61,103 nucleotides of DNA from Desulfuromonadales bacterium (GTDB taxonomy: Bacteria; Desulfobacterota; Desulfuromonadia; Geobacterales; Pseudopelobacteraceae). Location of the stretch: contig DUZX01000021.1 in assembly GCA_013349325.1 (NCBI GenBank), positions 1 through 61,103 of the forward strand, in the 5' to 3' direction. The number at the start of each line of letters is the position of its first letter. Position 1 is the stretch's first letter. This document shows positions 48,952-58,666 of the stretch, one piece after another. The notes below the pieces were generated by a model, which did not search any database, was not told where the DNA came from, and saw only the letters and a list, made by a program, of their open reading frames with translations. The position numbers and the translations under genes were made by a program.

Positions 48952-50016
48952 ATGGGAATTGAAATACTAGGTTTACCGATGATGTATTACATCGCCATGG
49001 TCGCAAAGGTTCTGATTGCTTTTGTCTTTGTGCTGTTGACCGTTGCATATGCGACCTACGCAGAACGTAAGATTATCGGTCACATGCAGGTTCGTCTCGG
49101 ACCGATGCGTACCGGCTGGCACGGTCTGCTGCAGCCGATTGCAGACGGCGTAAAACTTTTCTTTAAGGAAGAGATTATTCCTTCACAGGCCAGCACATTT
49201 GCATTTCTGGTCGCCCCTCTGATTGCATTAATCCCTGCATTCATAACCTTTGCCGTTATTCCTTTCGGTGGAGTTATAGAAATAGCCGGGTATAAAATAC
49301 CTCTTCAGATCGCTGCATACTACGACACGACGGCTGGCCAGATTTATGATGTCAATGTCGGTGTACTCTATATTCTTGCCATGTCTTCATTAGGAGTTTA
49401 CGGAATCGTACTCGCCGGTTGGGCGTCTAACAGCAAATATTCACTGATGGGTGGTCTCCGTGCCTCAGCTCAGATGATTTCCTATGAGTTGGCTGCCGGA
49501 CTGGCGATAGTATCTGTTTTTATGCTCTCAGGCACTCTCTCTCTGAGTAAAGTCGTTGAGCTTCAATCCGGATGGGGTGGTTTAGAGTGGTATATCTTTA
49601 AGCAGCCACTCGCAGCCTTTATCTTCTTCATCTGTTCACTGGCTGAAATTAATCGTACTCCATTCGACCTACCGGAGGCAGAGACCGAACTGGTATCCGG
49701 TTTTTGCACAGAATATTCTTCCATGAAATACGCCATGTTCTTCATGGCTGAATACGCTAACATGGTCACCGTCTGCGCATTGACGGTAACTATATTTCTG
49801 GGTGGCTGGAACGGGCCGCTGACAGCATCTCTTCCACTTCTTGGGCCGGTTTATTTTGTCGCGAAGGTCTATTTCCTGATGTTTGTCTGCATGTGGATTC
49901 GCGCTACATTGCCACGTTATCGCTATGACCAGTTGATGCATCTTGGCTGGAAAGTATTTATTCCCATAACACTCATTAACATTGTCGTTACTGGAATTAT
50001 TGGCTACTTAGTGTGA
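48952..50016 (+). CDS. nuoH: NADH-quinone oxidoreductase subunit H
   Basis: A 354-residue, eight-helix membrane subunit that lines the quinone tunnel. YAERKIIGHMQVRLGPMRTGWHG and EINRTPFDLPEAETELVSGF are the conserved loops. GAGGGACAG precedes the ATG. Length and motifs are normal. Confidence 0.97.
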   Translation: MGIEILGLPMMYYIAMVAKVLIAFVFVLLTVAYATYAERKIIGHMQVRLGPMRTGWHGLLQPIADGVKLFFKEEIIPSQASTFAFLVAPLIALIPAFITFAVIPFGGVIEIAGYKIPLQIAAYYDTTAGQIYDVNVGVLYILAMSSLGVYGIVLAGWASNSKYSLMGGLRASAQMISYELAAGLAIVSVFMLSGTLSLSKVVELQSGWGGLEWYIFKQPLAAFIFFICSLAEINRTPFDLPEAETELVSGFCTEYSSMKYAMFFMAEYANMVTVCALTVTIFLGGWNGPLTASLPLLGPVYFVAKVYFLMFVCMWIRATLPRYRYDQLMHLGWKVFIPITLINIVVTGIIGYLV

Positions 50017-50062
50017 TTCACGCTGAATTGATTACCGTTATTTACGAGACGAGGATGACCAT

Positions 50063-50464
50063 ATGAATCCGATTGCACCAATTATAAACGGCCTGAGTAT
50101 TACCTTAAAGCATATGTTCATGAAGCCGGTGACATTGCAGTACCCGAGCGAGCGTCCCAAAGTAGCGACCCGTTATCGCGGATTGCATGGTCTGAAAGTT
50201 TCTCATAGTCGTGCGAAATGCGTAGCCTGTTATCTTTGCCCGACGGTATGCCCAGCCAAGTGCATTACTGTTGAAGCCGGTGAGGATTCAAGCCACAACA
50301 AAATTGCAACCCGTTACGAAATTGATATGTTGCGCTGTATTTTCTGCGGCTACTGCGTAGAAGCCTGCCCGGTTGATGCTCTCAAGATGACAGGGGAATT
50401 CGAATTGGCAAACTACAGTCGGGAAGACTTTATTTATTCAAAAGAACGTCTCTTAGAAAAGTAA
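50063..50464 (+). CDS. nuoI: NADH-quinone oxidoreductase subunit I
   Basis: A 133-residue peripheral subunit with two [4Fe-4S] clusters (N6a and N6b): CVACYLCPTVCPAKCI and CIFCGYCVEACPVDAL. RYRGLHGL before the first motif is family-like. It passes electrons to NuoB. GACGAGGATGACC precedes the ATG; nuoJ begins 14 nt after the stop. Confidence 0.97.
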   Translation: MNPIAPIINGLSITLKHMFMKPVTLQYPSERPKVATRYRGLHGLKVSHSRAKCVACYLCPTVCPAKCITVEAGEDSSHNKIATRYEIDMLRCIFCGYCVEACPVDALKMTGEFELANYSREDFIYSKERLLEK

Positions 50465-50478
50465 TAAAGGAGCAGTGA

Positions 50479-50982
50479 ATGGAAACCATTTTCTTCGCTA
50501 TTGTATCACTAGTAGCCATTGTTTCAGCCATTCTGGTGGTCACATGCAAGAATCCGATAAACAGTGCCTTGTCACTGATCATGACGTTCTTTTGTCTTGC
50601 TACCTATTATGTCATGCTGGACGCACCGTTTATGGCAGCAGTTCAAGTTATGGTGTACGCCGGTGCTATCATGGTTTTGATGGTCTTTACCATCATGCTG
50701 CTGAACATTCGGGTTGACGCCAACAAGAAACAGTCACATTCCGTTATCCTTGGAAGTATAATTGGGCTTTTCACACTGTTAAATACCGTTATTATGCTGG
50801 TGAAGAGCCGTGCAGCAGCACCGACCGGTCCGTACAGTGGTGATATGATCAAGACGATCGGGCACACCGAACTGATCGGCAGAGAGATGTTTACGAACTT
50901 CCTGTTGCCATTCGAAATCACATCTATTCTGCTGCTCGTTGCTATCGTTGGGGCCGTTATCCTGGCGAAGAAAAAAATCTAA
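50479..50982 (+). CDS. nuoJ: NADH-quinone oxidoreductase subunit J
   Basis: A 167-residue membrane subunit with five hydrophobic helices. [31 protein letters not shown] and the following [16 protein letters not shown] match NuoJ closely. AAAGGAG stands ahead of the ATG. nuoK starts 13 nt after the stop. Confidence 0.97.
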   Translation: METIFFAIVSLVAIVSAILVVTCKNPINSALSLIMTFFCLATYYVMLDAPFMAAVQVMVYAGAIMVLMVFTIMLLNIRVDANKKQSHSVILGSIIGLFTLLNTVIMLVKSRAAAPTGPYSGDMIKTIGHTELIGREMFTNFLLPFEITSILLLVAIVGAVILAKKKI

Positions 50983-50995
50983 GAGGGAACTCTCC

Positions 50996-51298
50996 ATGGC
51001 AAATTTAAACAGCTATCTTATCATCAGCGCAATTCTCTTTTCCATTGGCACGGTTGGAGTATTGACACGCAAAAACGCCATTGTAATCTTCATGTGTATT
51101 GAACTCATGTTGAATGCAGTCAATCTTACGTTCGTTGCGCTCTCCCGCCATCTTGGAAATCTTGACGGTCAGGTTTTTGTATTCTTCATCATGACCGTAG
51201 CTGCTGCTGAAGCAGCTGTCGGGTTAGCGCTGATGATTTCCTTTTACAACAATAAGGAATCAATTGACGTTGATGATGTCCATTTGATGAAGTGGTAA
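50996..51298 (+). CDS. nuoK: NADH-quinone oxidoreductase subunit K
   Basis: A 100-residue, three-helix membrane subunit (MrpC-like). The second helix [16 protein letters not shown] carries the conserved Glu, and the third, [15 protein letters not shown], carries a second Glu; both belong to the proton path. I chose the ATG at 50996 since the upstream extension lies inside nuoJ. Confidence 0.97.
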   Translation: MANLNSYLIISAILFSIGTVGVLTRKNAIVIFMCIELMLNAVNLTFVALSRHLGNLDGQVFVFFIMTVAAAEAAVGLALMISFYNNKESIDVDDVHLMKW

Positions 51299-51355
51299 GC
51301 TGGTCTTTCGGTTCCAACTGATTACGTGTATTTGATTGTATAAAAGGAGTCTTTC

Positions 51356-53365
51356 ATGTTCGATAACGTATGGCTAATTCCGATTCTACCGCTCATCGGT
51401 TTTTTGATTAACGGTTTGCTCGGGAAGAAAATCAAGAACGAAACTGTTATTGGCGGAATTGCTGCTGGTGCTGTTCTGGGCTCATTTGTCGTATCCTGCA
51501 TGACCATCTTAAAGCTACTTTCGTTGCCGAGTACAGAACGCGTTGCTGAGGTGAAAATATTCTCCTGGATTACATCTGGCACATTCAATGCCGATGTAGC
51601 TTTCCTGATTGACCCACTGTCTTGTATCATGATTATGATTGTTTCCGGTGTTGGCTTCCTGATTCATCTGTACTCAATTGGCTATATGCACGGAGAAGAA
51701 GGCTTTTATCGATATTTTGCATATCTCAATCTTTTTACCTTTTCCATGTTCCTGCTCGTCCTTGGCAATAACCTGCTCCTCATGTTTGTAGGTTGGGAAG
51801 GTGTAGGCCTTTGTTCATATCTTCTGATCGGCTACTACTTCCACAAAAAATCTGCCGGTGATGCTGGTAAAAAAGCTTTTGTTATGAACCGAGTCGGCGA
51901 CTTCGGTTTTCTTCTGGGTCTGTTTACACTGTTCTGGTACATGGGAAGCACTCACAATATCTGGACTATCAGATTTACCGAAATGGCCGCCAGTTCACAT
52001 CTGCTCCCAACGGGCGGCATTGTTACCGTCATAACACTCTGCTTCTTTCTCGGTGCCACCGGGAAATCCGCACAGATTCCCCTCTATACCTGGCTCCCTG
52101 ATGCCATGGAAGGTCCTACGCCGGTTTCCGCACTGATTCACGCTGCTACTATGGTTACAGCCGGTGTGTACATGATCGCCCGCATGAATTATCTGTTCAT
52201 ACGTTCACCGGAAACCTTGACCGTAATCGCCGTAATCGGCGCATGTACTGCTCTTTTTGCTGCAACCATCGGCACAGCCCAGAACGATATCAAGCGCGTA
52301 CTGGCGTATTCAACAGTGTCTCAGCTCGGTTACATGTTCCTTGCGATGGGTGTTGGTGCCTTTGGTGCCGGGATTTTCCATCTCATGACTCACGCGTTCT
52401 TTAAAGCCTGCCTGTTCCTTGGGTCGGGTGCAGTTATACACTCCATGCATGGCGCTCTGCATCATGCCCATTCGCATGACGACGCCCAGGATATGCGTAA
52501 CATGGGCGGACTCAAGTCGAAAATGCCGTTAACTTTTGCCACATTCCTGCTGGCAACGATCGCTATTGCCGGTATTCCTGGTTTCTCGGGTTTTTTCTCT
52601 AAAGACGAAATCCTCTGGCAGGCATTTTCCAATCCGCATCACGGCAATCTGAATCTTCTGTTATGGGGTATGGGTGCCGTAGCTGCCGGTTTAACAGCTT
52701 TCTACATGTTCCGTCTGGTCTTTATGACTTTCTTCGGCGAATGCCGCATTACACCCAAGGCCAAAGATCATCTGCATGAGTCGCCGATGGTTATCGTATT
52801 TCCTCTGATTGTTTTGGCCGGTTTGTCTGTTGTTGGCGGCTACATCGGAATTCCGAAAGTAATCGGTGAGGTTGTGGGTGGTATCCCCAACTATTTTGAA
52901 CACTATCTGTCTCCTGTTTTCAAATATTCGGAAGAGTATATGGCCGAACACGCTTCAGCGCATGCCGGAGTTCATAATGTTGCGCTTGAATGGGGTCTGA
53001 TGGGTACTTCGGTACTGATCGCACTTATCGGCATCACCATTGCCTATACGCTCTACGTCGCCAACACCGGCATTCCAGCCCGTTTTACAGCAGCTTTCCC
53101 TGCTCTGCATCGTGCTGTCTACAATAAATGGTACATCGATGAACTGTACGACTTTATCATTGTCAATCCTTGCAAAGCTTTCGGCCAGTTTCTCTGGAAA
53201 GGTTTTGACGTCGTTATTGTCGATGGAGCCGTTAACGGAGTAGCCAACACGGTCATGGCTTTTAGTGGACTCTTCCGGCTTATGCAGACAGGACTTCTCT
53301 CCAACTATGCCTGGTCTATGGCTTTTGGTGTCGTTGTTATGCTGAGCTATTTCATTCTTAAATAA
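51356..53365 (+). CDS. nuoL: NADH-quinone oxidoreductase subunit L
   Basis: A 669-residue antiporter-like subunit, the distal proton pump. FVGWEGVGLCSYLLIGYY carries the conserved Glu on TM5, GKSAQIPLYTWLPDAMEGPTPVSALIHAATMV the TM7-8 Lys/His region, and LGYMFLAMGVGAFGAGIFHLMTHAFFKACLFL the later Lys. The C-terminal lateral helix region is present. AAAAGGAG precedes the ATG. Confidence 0.97.
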   Translation: MFDNVWLIPILPLIGFLINGLLGKKIKNETVIGGIAAGAVLGSFVVSCMTILKLLSLPSTERVAEVKIFSWITSGTFNADVAFLIDPLSCIMIMIVSGVGFLIHLYSIGYMHGEEGFYRYFAYLNLFTFSMFLLVLGNNLLLMFVGWEGVGLCSYLLIGYYFHKKSAGDAGKKAFVMNRVGDFGFLLGLFTLFWYMGSTHNIWTIRFTEMAASSHLLPTGGIVTVITLCFFLGATGKSAQIPLYTWLPDAMEGPTPVSALIHAATMVTAGVYMIARMNYLFIRSPETLTVIAVIGACTALFAATIGTAQNDIKRVLAYSTVSQLGYMFLAMGVGAFGAGIFHLMTHAFFKACLFLGSGAVIHSMHGALHHAHSHDDAQDMRNMGGLKSKMPLTFATFLLATIAIAGIPGFSGFFSKDEILWQAFSNPHHGNLNLLLWGMGAVAAGLTAFYMFRLVFMTFFGECRITPKAKDHLHESPMVIVFPLIVLAGLSVVGGYIGIPKVIGEVVGGIPNYFEHYLSPVFKYSEEYMAEHASAHAGVHNVALEWGLMGTSVLIALIGITIAYTLYVANTGIPARFTAAFPALHRAVYNKWYIDELYDFIIVNPCKAFGQFLWKGFDVVIVDGAVNGVANTVMAFSGLFRLMQTGLLSNYAWSMAFGVVVMLSYFILK

Positions 53366-53402
53366 TAAACCGTTTGTACTTTGCATAAAGGAGCACGACT
53401 AC

Positions 53403-55115
53403 ATGAGTAACATACTGAGCCTGACGACATTCTTGCCTCTTCTTGGGGTACTGCTGCTGTTCTTCATTCCCAAGGAGAATAAAGCTGTACTGCGTGGCTT
53501 AACCCTGGCGGTGACTCTGGTTACCTTCATCGTGTCGTTGCTGATACTGACCGGATTCAAAACAAACGCTGAATTTCAGTTTGTTGAAAATGTACCTTGG
53601 ATTGCTGCCGGACCCTTTGTTATGCGCTACAACATCGGTGTAGACGGCATCAGCCTCTGGCTGGTTATCTTAACAACCTTCATTATGCCGATATCTGTCC
53701 TTTCAACCTGGAAAGCTGTAGAAGAGAAGGTCAAGGAATACATGATCTGTCTTCTGATTCTTGAGACTTCTCTGATCGGTGCCTTCATATCAATCGACAT
53801 GTTCCTCTTCTATATCTACTGGGAACTGATGCTGATCCCGATGTATTTCATGATCGGTATCTGGGGTGGTAAAAACAGGTTGTACGCAACCGTCAAATTC
53901 TTCATCTACACAATGGTCGGTTCCCTGTTGATGCTGGTAGCGTTTATCTACCTCTACATGCTCGGTACACAGGCGGGAGTTACTGATTTCAGCGTACTGC
54001 ATTTCTACAACCTTAAAATTGATCCTGCTATCCAGGTCTGGATGTTTCTTGCCTTTGCTCTTGCCTTTGCAATCAAGGTCCCGATGTTTCCGCTTCACAC
54101 CTGGTTACCTGATGCCCATACAGAAGCACCTACTGCCGGTTCTGTAATATTGGCAGCAATCATGCTGAAAATGGGTACCTACGGTTATGTGCGTTTTGCT
54201 ATGCCGCTCTTTCCAGAAGCTGCCCATCGTTTTGCACCGCTGCTGGCAACTCTCGCTGTCATCGGTATAATTTACGCAGCACTGGTCGCCATGGTTCAGG
54301 AAGACGTAAAAAAACTGGTCGCCTATTCATCTGTTGCGCATCTCGGTTTTGTAATGCTGGGTCTGTTTGCTTTTAACGTTAACGGTATGACTGGTAGTAT
54401 GCTGCAAATGCTTAACCATGGTATTTCTACCGGGGCGCTGTTCCTTATCGTCGGCTTCATCTATGAACGCCGGCATACACGCTTGATCACAGATTTCGGT
54501 GGACTTGCCAAACAGATGCCGATCTTTGCAACAATGTTTCTGATTGTTACCCTATCTTCAATCGGCGTACCGGGGACGAATGGATTTGCTGGTGAGTTTC
54601 TTGTTTTGCTGGGTGGCTATGAGAGTGAGTTGCGCTGGTGGACCGTTGTTGCAACCAGTGGCGTTATTTTTGCTGCGGTATACATGCTTTGGATGTTTCA
54701 GCGCGTCATGTTCGGAGAACTTACCAACCCAAAAAATCAGAGCCTGCTTGATCTGGATGCCCGTGAAATAGCGATAATGATTCCCTTGATAGTTCTTATC
54801 TTTGTGATGGGTGTCTATCCGAATCCTTTCATTGAAAAGATGGACCCTGCTATCAAAAAGCTTGTCGCTCAAATTCGTCCGGCTTCTATGGATGTCAAGA
54901 AAATTGACACCACCTCGCCAGCCGCTCATGGTGCCATCCAGTCACAGTCAGGTCTGCAGGCGCCAGCCGGTTATCAAGGTATGTCCGGGATGCCTGGTGC
55001 AGAACAACCTGCTGGTCATTCCGGTACGAATGGTCAAATGCCAGCCGGTCACCCTGGTATGAGTCAGGATGGCCAAACATCTGAACCGGCAATTAACCCG
55101 CACGAATCCAAGTAA
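53403..55115 (+). CDS. nuoM: NADH-quinone oxidoreductase subunit M, with unusual C-terminal tail
   Basis: A 570-residue antiporter-like subunit. YIYWELMLIPMYFMIGIWGG holds the TM5 Glu, KVPMFPLHTWLPDAHTEAPTAGSVILAA the TM7-8 region, and YSSVAHLGFVMLGLFAFN follows. After the last helix (about 460-480), residues about 505-570 form a hydrophilic Gly/Pro/Met/His-rich tail with repeats PAGYQGMSG, PAGHSGTNG and PAGHPGMSQ, which standard NuoM lacks. Confidence 0.97.
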   Translation: MSNILSLTTFLPLLGVLLLFFIPKENKAVLRGLTLAVTLVTFIVSLLILTGFKTNAEFQFVENVPWIAAGPFVMRYNIGVDGISLWLVILTTFIMPISVLSTWKAVEEKVKEYMICLLILETSLIGAFISIDMFLFYIYWELMLIPMYFMIGIWGGKNRLYATVKFFIYTMVGSLLMLVAFIYLYMLGTQAGVTDFSVLHFYNLKIDPAIQVWMFLAFALAFAIKVPMFPLHTWLPDAHTEAPTAGSVILAAIMLKMGTYGYVRFAMPLFPEAAHRFAPLLATLAVIGIIYAALVAMVQEDVKKLVAYSSVAHLGFVMLGLFAFNVNGMTGSMLQMLNHGISTGALFLIVGFIYERRHTRLITDFGGLAKQMPIFATMFLIVTLSSIGVPGTNGFAGEFLVLLGGYESELRWWTVVATSGVIFAAVYMLWMFQRVMFGELTNPKNQSLLDLDAREIAIMIPLIVLIFVMGVYPNPFIEKMDPAIKKLVAQIRPASMDVKKIDTTSPAAHGAIQSQSGLQAPAGYQGMSGMPGAEQPAGHSGTNGQMPAGHPGMSQDGQTSEPAINPHESK

Positions 55116-55148
55116 ACAACGAGTCAATCTGACCGGAGGAGTTTTTAG

Positions 55149-56606
55149 ATGGACATGATTTCAATACCAGCTATTAATATGACACCCATTTTGCCGGAGA
55201 TATTTCTCTCCTCGCTAGCCATGGTACTCCTGCTGATAACGGTATTCTCGCCAGGTGGCAGCAAATCTCTGCTCGGGAACATTAGTTTTATCGGTATAGC
55301 TGCTACGGCTGTACTGGTTGGCTCTGGTTGGGGTGCTAACATATCGAGTTTCAATGGATCTGTTATTCTCGATAACTTTGCTACTTTTTTTAAAATGGTT
55401 TTTTTACTTTCGGCCGGTCTCTCAATACTTATATCCGATAAGTACATGAATCGTGAAGGGTGCAATCATGGTGAGCTCTACCCGATAATTCTGTTCACGA
55501 CAGTCGGCATGATGCTCATGGCTTCAGGCACAGATCTGATGGTTATCTTCCTGGGTCTTGAAGTTATGTCTGTTTCTCTCTATGTTCTTGCTGGTTTTAA
55601 CCGCAACAACCTCAAATCGAATGAAGCCGGTCTCAAGTACTTCCTGCTGGGCGCTTTTTCTACAGGCTTCCTGCTGTACGGCATGGCTCTTATTTACGGT
55701 GCCACCGGTACGACTCGTATTGCAAAAATCGCTACGATTATCGGTCAGATGACGCTTCCTTCTGCAAACATTATGCTGGTAGCCGGTATGTTGCTGATGT
55801 TTACCGGGTTTGCATTCAAGGTTGCCGCTGCTCCGTTCCATATGTGGACCCCGGATGTTTATGAAGGTGCTCCGACACCGATGACAGCTTTTATGTCAAC
55901 CGGTCCTAAAGCCGCCGCTTTTGCCGCTTCATTACGTATATTCCTCATCGCTCTGCCGACTCTGCAGGCCGAGTGGGGCCAGTTGTTATGGGTGCTGGCT
56001 GTCTTGACCATGACTGTTGGAAATATTACTGCTCTGCGTCAGGACAATATCAAGAGAATGCTGGCATATTCGTCAATTGCTCATGCCGGTTATTGTCTTG
56101 TGGGTTTTGCTGCCGGTAATGGTACCGGAACAGCTGGTATTCTTTTCTACATGTTGTCGTACGCTTTTATGAATATCGGTGCCTTTGCAATAATTATTCT
56201 TGTTGCCAAGAAGGGTGAGCCAAATGGTACCGTTATGGATCTGGCCGGCTTTGGTTTCAAGCACCCAATACTTGCCCTGGCCATGACAATCTTCATGTTC
56301 TCTTTGGCAGGTGTTCCGCCAACTGCTGGATTTATCGGAAAATTCTATCTCTTCTCCGGTGCAATTCAGAAAGGATACATCTGGCTCGCGATCCTTGGTG
56401 TTCTCAACAGCGCCGCTTCTGTCTACTACTACCTGCGTGTGATCGTATATATGTACATGAAAGAGCCTAACGAGGAATTCGAGTGGACCGTTGTTACCGC
56501 ACCTGTTGCACTTGCACTTCTTATTGCTGTTGCCGGAACTTTAATTCCTGGTGTTGTTCCGTCGCTGTTGCTTGAACTGGCTCAGAATGCTATAAAGCTG
56601 ATCTAA
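55149..56606 (+). CDS. nuoN: NADH-quinone oxidoreductase subunit N
   Basis: A 485-residue antiporter-like subunit. GLEVMSVSLYVLAGF carries the TM5 Glu, AAPFHMWTPDVYEGAPTPMTAFMST the TM7-8 region and RMLAYSSIAHAGYCLVGFA the following Lys/Ser segment. GACCGGAGGAG precedes the ATG. It is the last gene of the operon, and a rho-independent terminator follows. Confidence 0.97.
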   Translation: MDMISIPAINMTPILPEIFLSSLAMVLLLITVFSPGGSKSLLGNISFIGIAATAVLVGSGWGANISSFNGSVILDNFATFFKMVFLLSAGLSILISDKYMNREGCNHGELYPIILFTTVGMMLMASGTDLMVIFLGLEVMSVSLYVLAGFNRNNLKSNEAGLKYFLLGAFSTGFLLYGMALIYGATGTTRIAKIATIIGQMTLPSANIMLVAGMLLMFTGFAFKVAAAPFHMWTPDVYEGAPTPMTAFMSTGPKAAAFAASLRIFLIALPTLQAEWGQLLWVLAVLTMTVGNITALRQDNIKRMLAYSSIAHAGYCLVGFAAGNGTGTAGILFYMLSYAFMNIGAFAIIILVAKKGEPNGTVMDLAGFGFKHPILALAMTIFMFSLAGVPPTAGFIGKFYLFSGAIQKGYIWLAILGVLNSAASVYYYLRVIVYMYMKEPNEEFEWTVVTAPVALALLIAVAGTLIPGVVPSLLLELAQNAIKLI

Positions 56607-56644
56607 CAGCTTTATTAGTTCACCGATTTTACACTACCTTATTC

Positions 56645-56680
56645 AGGGCGTTCTCTTTTGAGTGCGCCCTTTTCTTTTAC
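56645..56680 (+). terminator. Rho-independent terminator of the nuo operon
   Basis: AGGGCG (56645-56650) pairs with CGCCCT (56665-56670); CTC/GAG inside closes a TTTT loop. The stem is followed by TTTCTTTT. It begins about 39 nt after the nuoN stop. Confidence 0.8.
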
Positions 56681-56761
56681 AATATTCAACATATTATCTC
56701 GCTTTGTTCTTACGTATGCAGTATTGCTGTGAGAGGATTGTCTTCATTTAAGGAGCGCAGC

Positions 56762-57625
56762 ATGCCGAAACATGAAGTCTGGACATCGGTAAAAATAGTG
56801 GCCTGGACAAAAGAGTATCTCTCAGCAAAAGGTATTGAAAACGCCCGCCTTGAAGCTGAATGGATGCTGTCGGCTGCCACGGGACTAAATCGCGTAGGTC
56901 TGTACCTCAATTATGATAAACCCTTGAGTGACTCAGAATTAGCCGTCTATCGTGACATGGTTTCCCGAAGAGCTCGACGAGAGCCACTGCAGCATATTCT
57001 CGGTACACAGGAATTCTGTGGTCTGGAATTCGAGGTTTCGCCAGATGTATTGATACCACGCCACGACACGGAGTTGCTTGTCACCCAAACATTACTACGC
57101 TCGCCTCCCCAGGCATCAATACTCGATATGGGTACCGGCAGTGGATGTATTGCCATTACACTCGCGAAACGACTTCCAGCGGCATTCGTATCCGCGTCTG
57201 ACATTTCAAGCGACGCGCTCTCTGTAGCGCGACGTAACGCCATTCGTAATGAAGTAAACGTTGAATTTATTCAGGGGGCACTGCTCTCCTGCGTGCCGGA
57301 TCGTAAATTCTCTCTGATTGTTTCAAACCCTCCCTACATACCGACAGCGGATATTGATCAGCTGGAACCGGAAGTCCGTGATTATGATCCATGGACTGCA
57401 CTTGATGGTGGCGCGGATGGATTAGGGATATATCGCCAGCTTATTCCCGCTGCAGTTGATCACCTGCTACCGGGCGGGTGGTTACTGGTTGAGATCGGGA
57501 TCGGGCAGGCGCACGATGTTGCGGAATGCTTTACGTCAATCGGCAGATATCAAGAACCTTTCGTATCGCTTGATGAACAGGGAATTGAACGGGTAGTAGG
57601 AGCACAGATAAAGGAGCGATTATGA
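56762..57625 (+). CDS. prmC: Release factor glutamine methyltransferase
   Basis: A 287-residue SAM-dependent enzyme that methylates the GGQ glutamine of release factors. The helical N-terminal domain ends before LIPRHDTELLV. Motif I is ILDMGTGSGCIAITLA, and the catalytic NPPY lies in IVSNPPYIPTADI. ATG at 56762 with AAGGAG 8 nt upstream; a longer frame exists but lacks a ribosome site. prfA is not beside it in this window. It overlaps hpt by four bases. Confidence 0.95.
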   Translation: MPKHEVWTSVKIVAWTKEYLSAKGIENARLEAEWMLSAATGLNRVGLYLNYDKPLSDSELAVYRDMVSRRARREPLQHILGTQEFCGLEFEVSPDVLIPRHDTELLVTQTLLRSPPQASILDMGTGSGCIAITLAKRLPAAFVSASDISSDALSVARRNAIRNEVNVEFIQGALLSCVPDRKFSLIVSNPPYIPTADIDQLEPEVRDYDPWTALDGGADGLGIYRQLIPAAVDHLLPGGWLLVEIGIGQAHDVAECFTSIGRYQEPFVSLDEQGIERVVGAQIKERL

Positions 57626-58173
57626 CACAATACGAAGCGCTGCACGTTATGGCTGAGGCCGAGCTTTTAATTGACGAAACGTCTGTCGTGGCTTCGATCG
57701 AGCGCCTGTCACGTGAGATTACAGTACAACTGAAAGATGCGAATCCGGTTGTTATAACAGTTATGAACGGCGGGCTTATTTTTGGAGGGCAGCTTTTAAC
57801 AAAACTGAACTTTCCGCTTGAAACAGATTATGTCCATGCCACCCGATACGGTGATTCAGTCAAGGGATCTGGCTTAAACTGGATAGTTAAGCCGTCGAAT
57901 GATCTACGGGGCAGGACAGTGCTGTTGCTCGATGATATTCTTGACGAAGGAGTAACTCTTGCGGCGATCGCCGACTACTGCCATCAGCAGGGCGCTTCAG
58001 AGATACTCATGGCGGTACTTGTAGAAAAACTGCATCTTCGTAAAGTAACGCCAGGAATGAGAGCGGACTTTACCGGTATAGAAATTGGTGACCGTTTCGT
58101 TTTCGGTTATGGCCTCGATTATAAAGGCTACTGGCGAAATGCACCCGGTATTTACGCAGTAAAGGGGAAGTAG
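57622..58173 (+). CDS. hpt: Hypoxanthine-guanine phosphoribosyltransferase
   Basis: A 183-residue purine salvage enzyme. The PRPP loop is VLLLDDILDEGVTLAAI, the N-terminal part has ITVMNGGLIFGGQLL, and DRFVFGYGLDYKGYWRN is the base-binding end typical of hypoxanthine/guanine enzymes. AAAGGAG lies before the ATG, which overlaps the prmC stop. Confidence 0.94.
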   Translation: MTQYEALHVMAEAELLIDETSVVASIERLSREITVQLKDANPVVITVMNGGLIFGGQLLTKLNFPLETDYVHATRYGDSVKGSGLNWIVKPSNDLRGRTVLLLDDILDEGVTLAAIADYCHQQGASEILMAVLVEKLHLRKVTPGMRADFTGIEIGDRFVFGYGLDYKGYWRNAPGIYAVKGK

Positions 58174-58183
58174 CGCTGCACTG

Positions 58184-58636
58184 CTACCCCTCTGTCAGTA
58201 CTCTCTCATCGTAGATCGCCTCAAGCCGACGGCGGTGTCCCAGTTCTACGTCGGCGAAATTCATGAGCAGTTTCTGAAGCTTCGGATCGTTAGTCATGCC
58301 GGCAGCCGCCTTGTAGAGCTGATAGGCGTTTTCCTCGGTTTTCAAGGCGCTGGCTATGATCGCGCTGTAACTCATATCCGGTAGAAACGGAACATCGGCC
58401 AGATACTTGGCGACGCTTGATTCCGGCAATGTACAGAGCTTGTGGCTTTCGGCTTTATCTTCGTCAATCTTGACAAAAATATCCTTATGTGTGGCCTCTT
58501 CCTGGGCAAGTTCTTCAAACATCTTTCGCGATGATACGCTTGTTGAAAGTTCGGCAGCCCGTTTATAGAGCTTATAAGCGGTCTCCTCGCGATCTACGGC
58601 AAACTTTATGACATCTTCCAGTGTGACAAATTCCAT
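58184..58636 (-). CDS. Ferritin-like / rubrerythrin-family protein
   Basis: A 150-residue four-helix bundle with the diiron ligands expected for a ferritin-like domain: DREETAYKLYKRAAEL, AQEEATHKDIF, TEENAYQLYKAAAG and ADVELGHRRRLEAIYDE give two ExxH and two EE/E-Y positions. There is no C-terminal rubredoxin domain, so it is an erythrin-type protein, possibly a peroxide scavenger. It converges with hpt (10-nt gap) and lies 30 nt downstream of bcp on the same strand. Confidence 0.88.
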   Translation of the reverse strand: MEFVTLEDVIKFAVDREETAYKLYKRAAELSTSVSSRKMFEELAQEEATHKDIFVKIDEDKAESHKLCTLPESSVAKYLADVPFLPDMSYSAIIASALKTEENAYQLYKAAAGMTNDPKLQKLLMNFADVELGHRRRLEAIYDERVLTEG

Positions 58637-58666
58637 GTAGTTGCTCCTGAAGTAGAGTAAGCGGGA

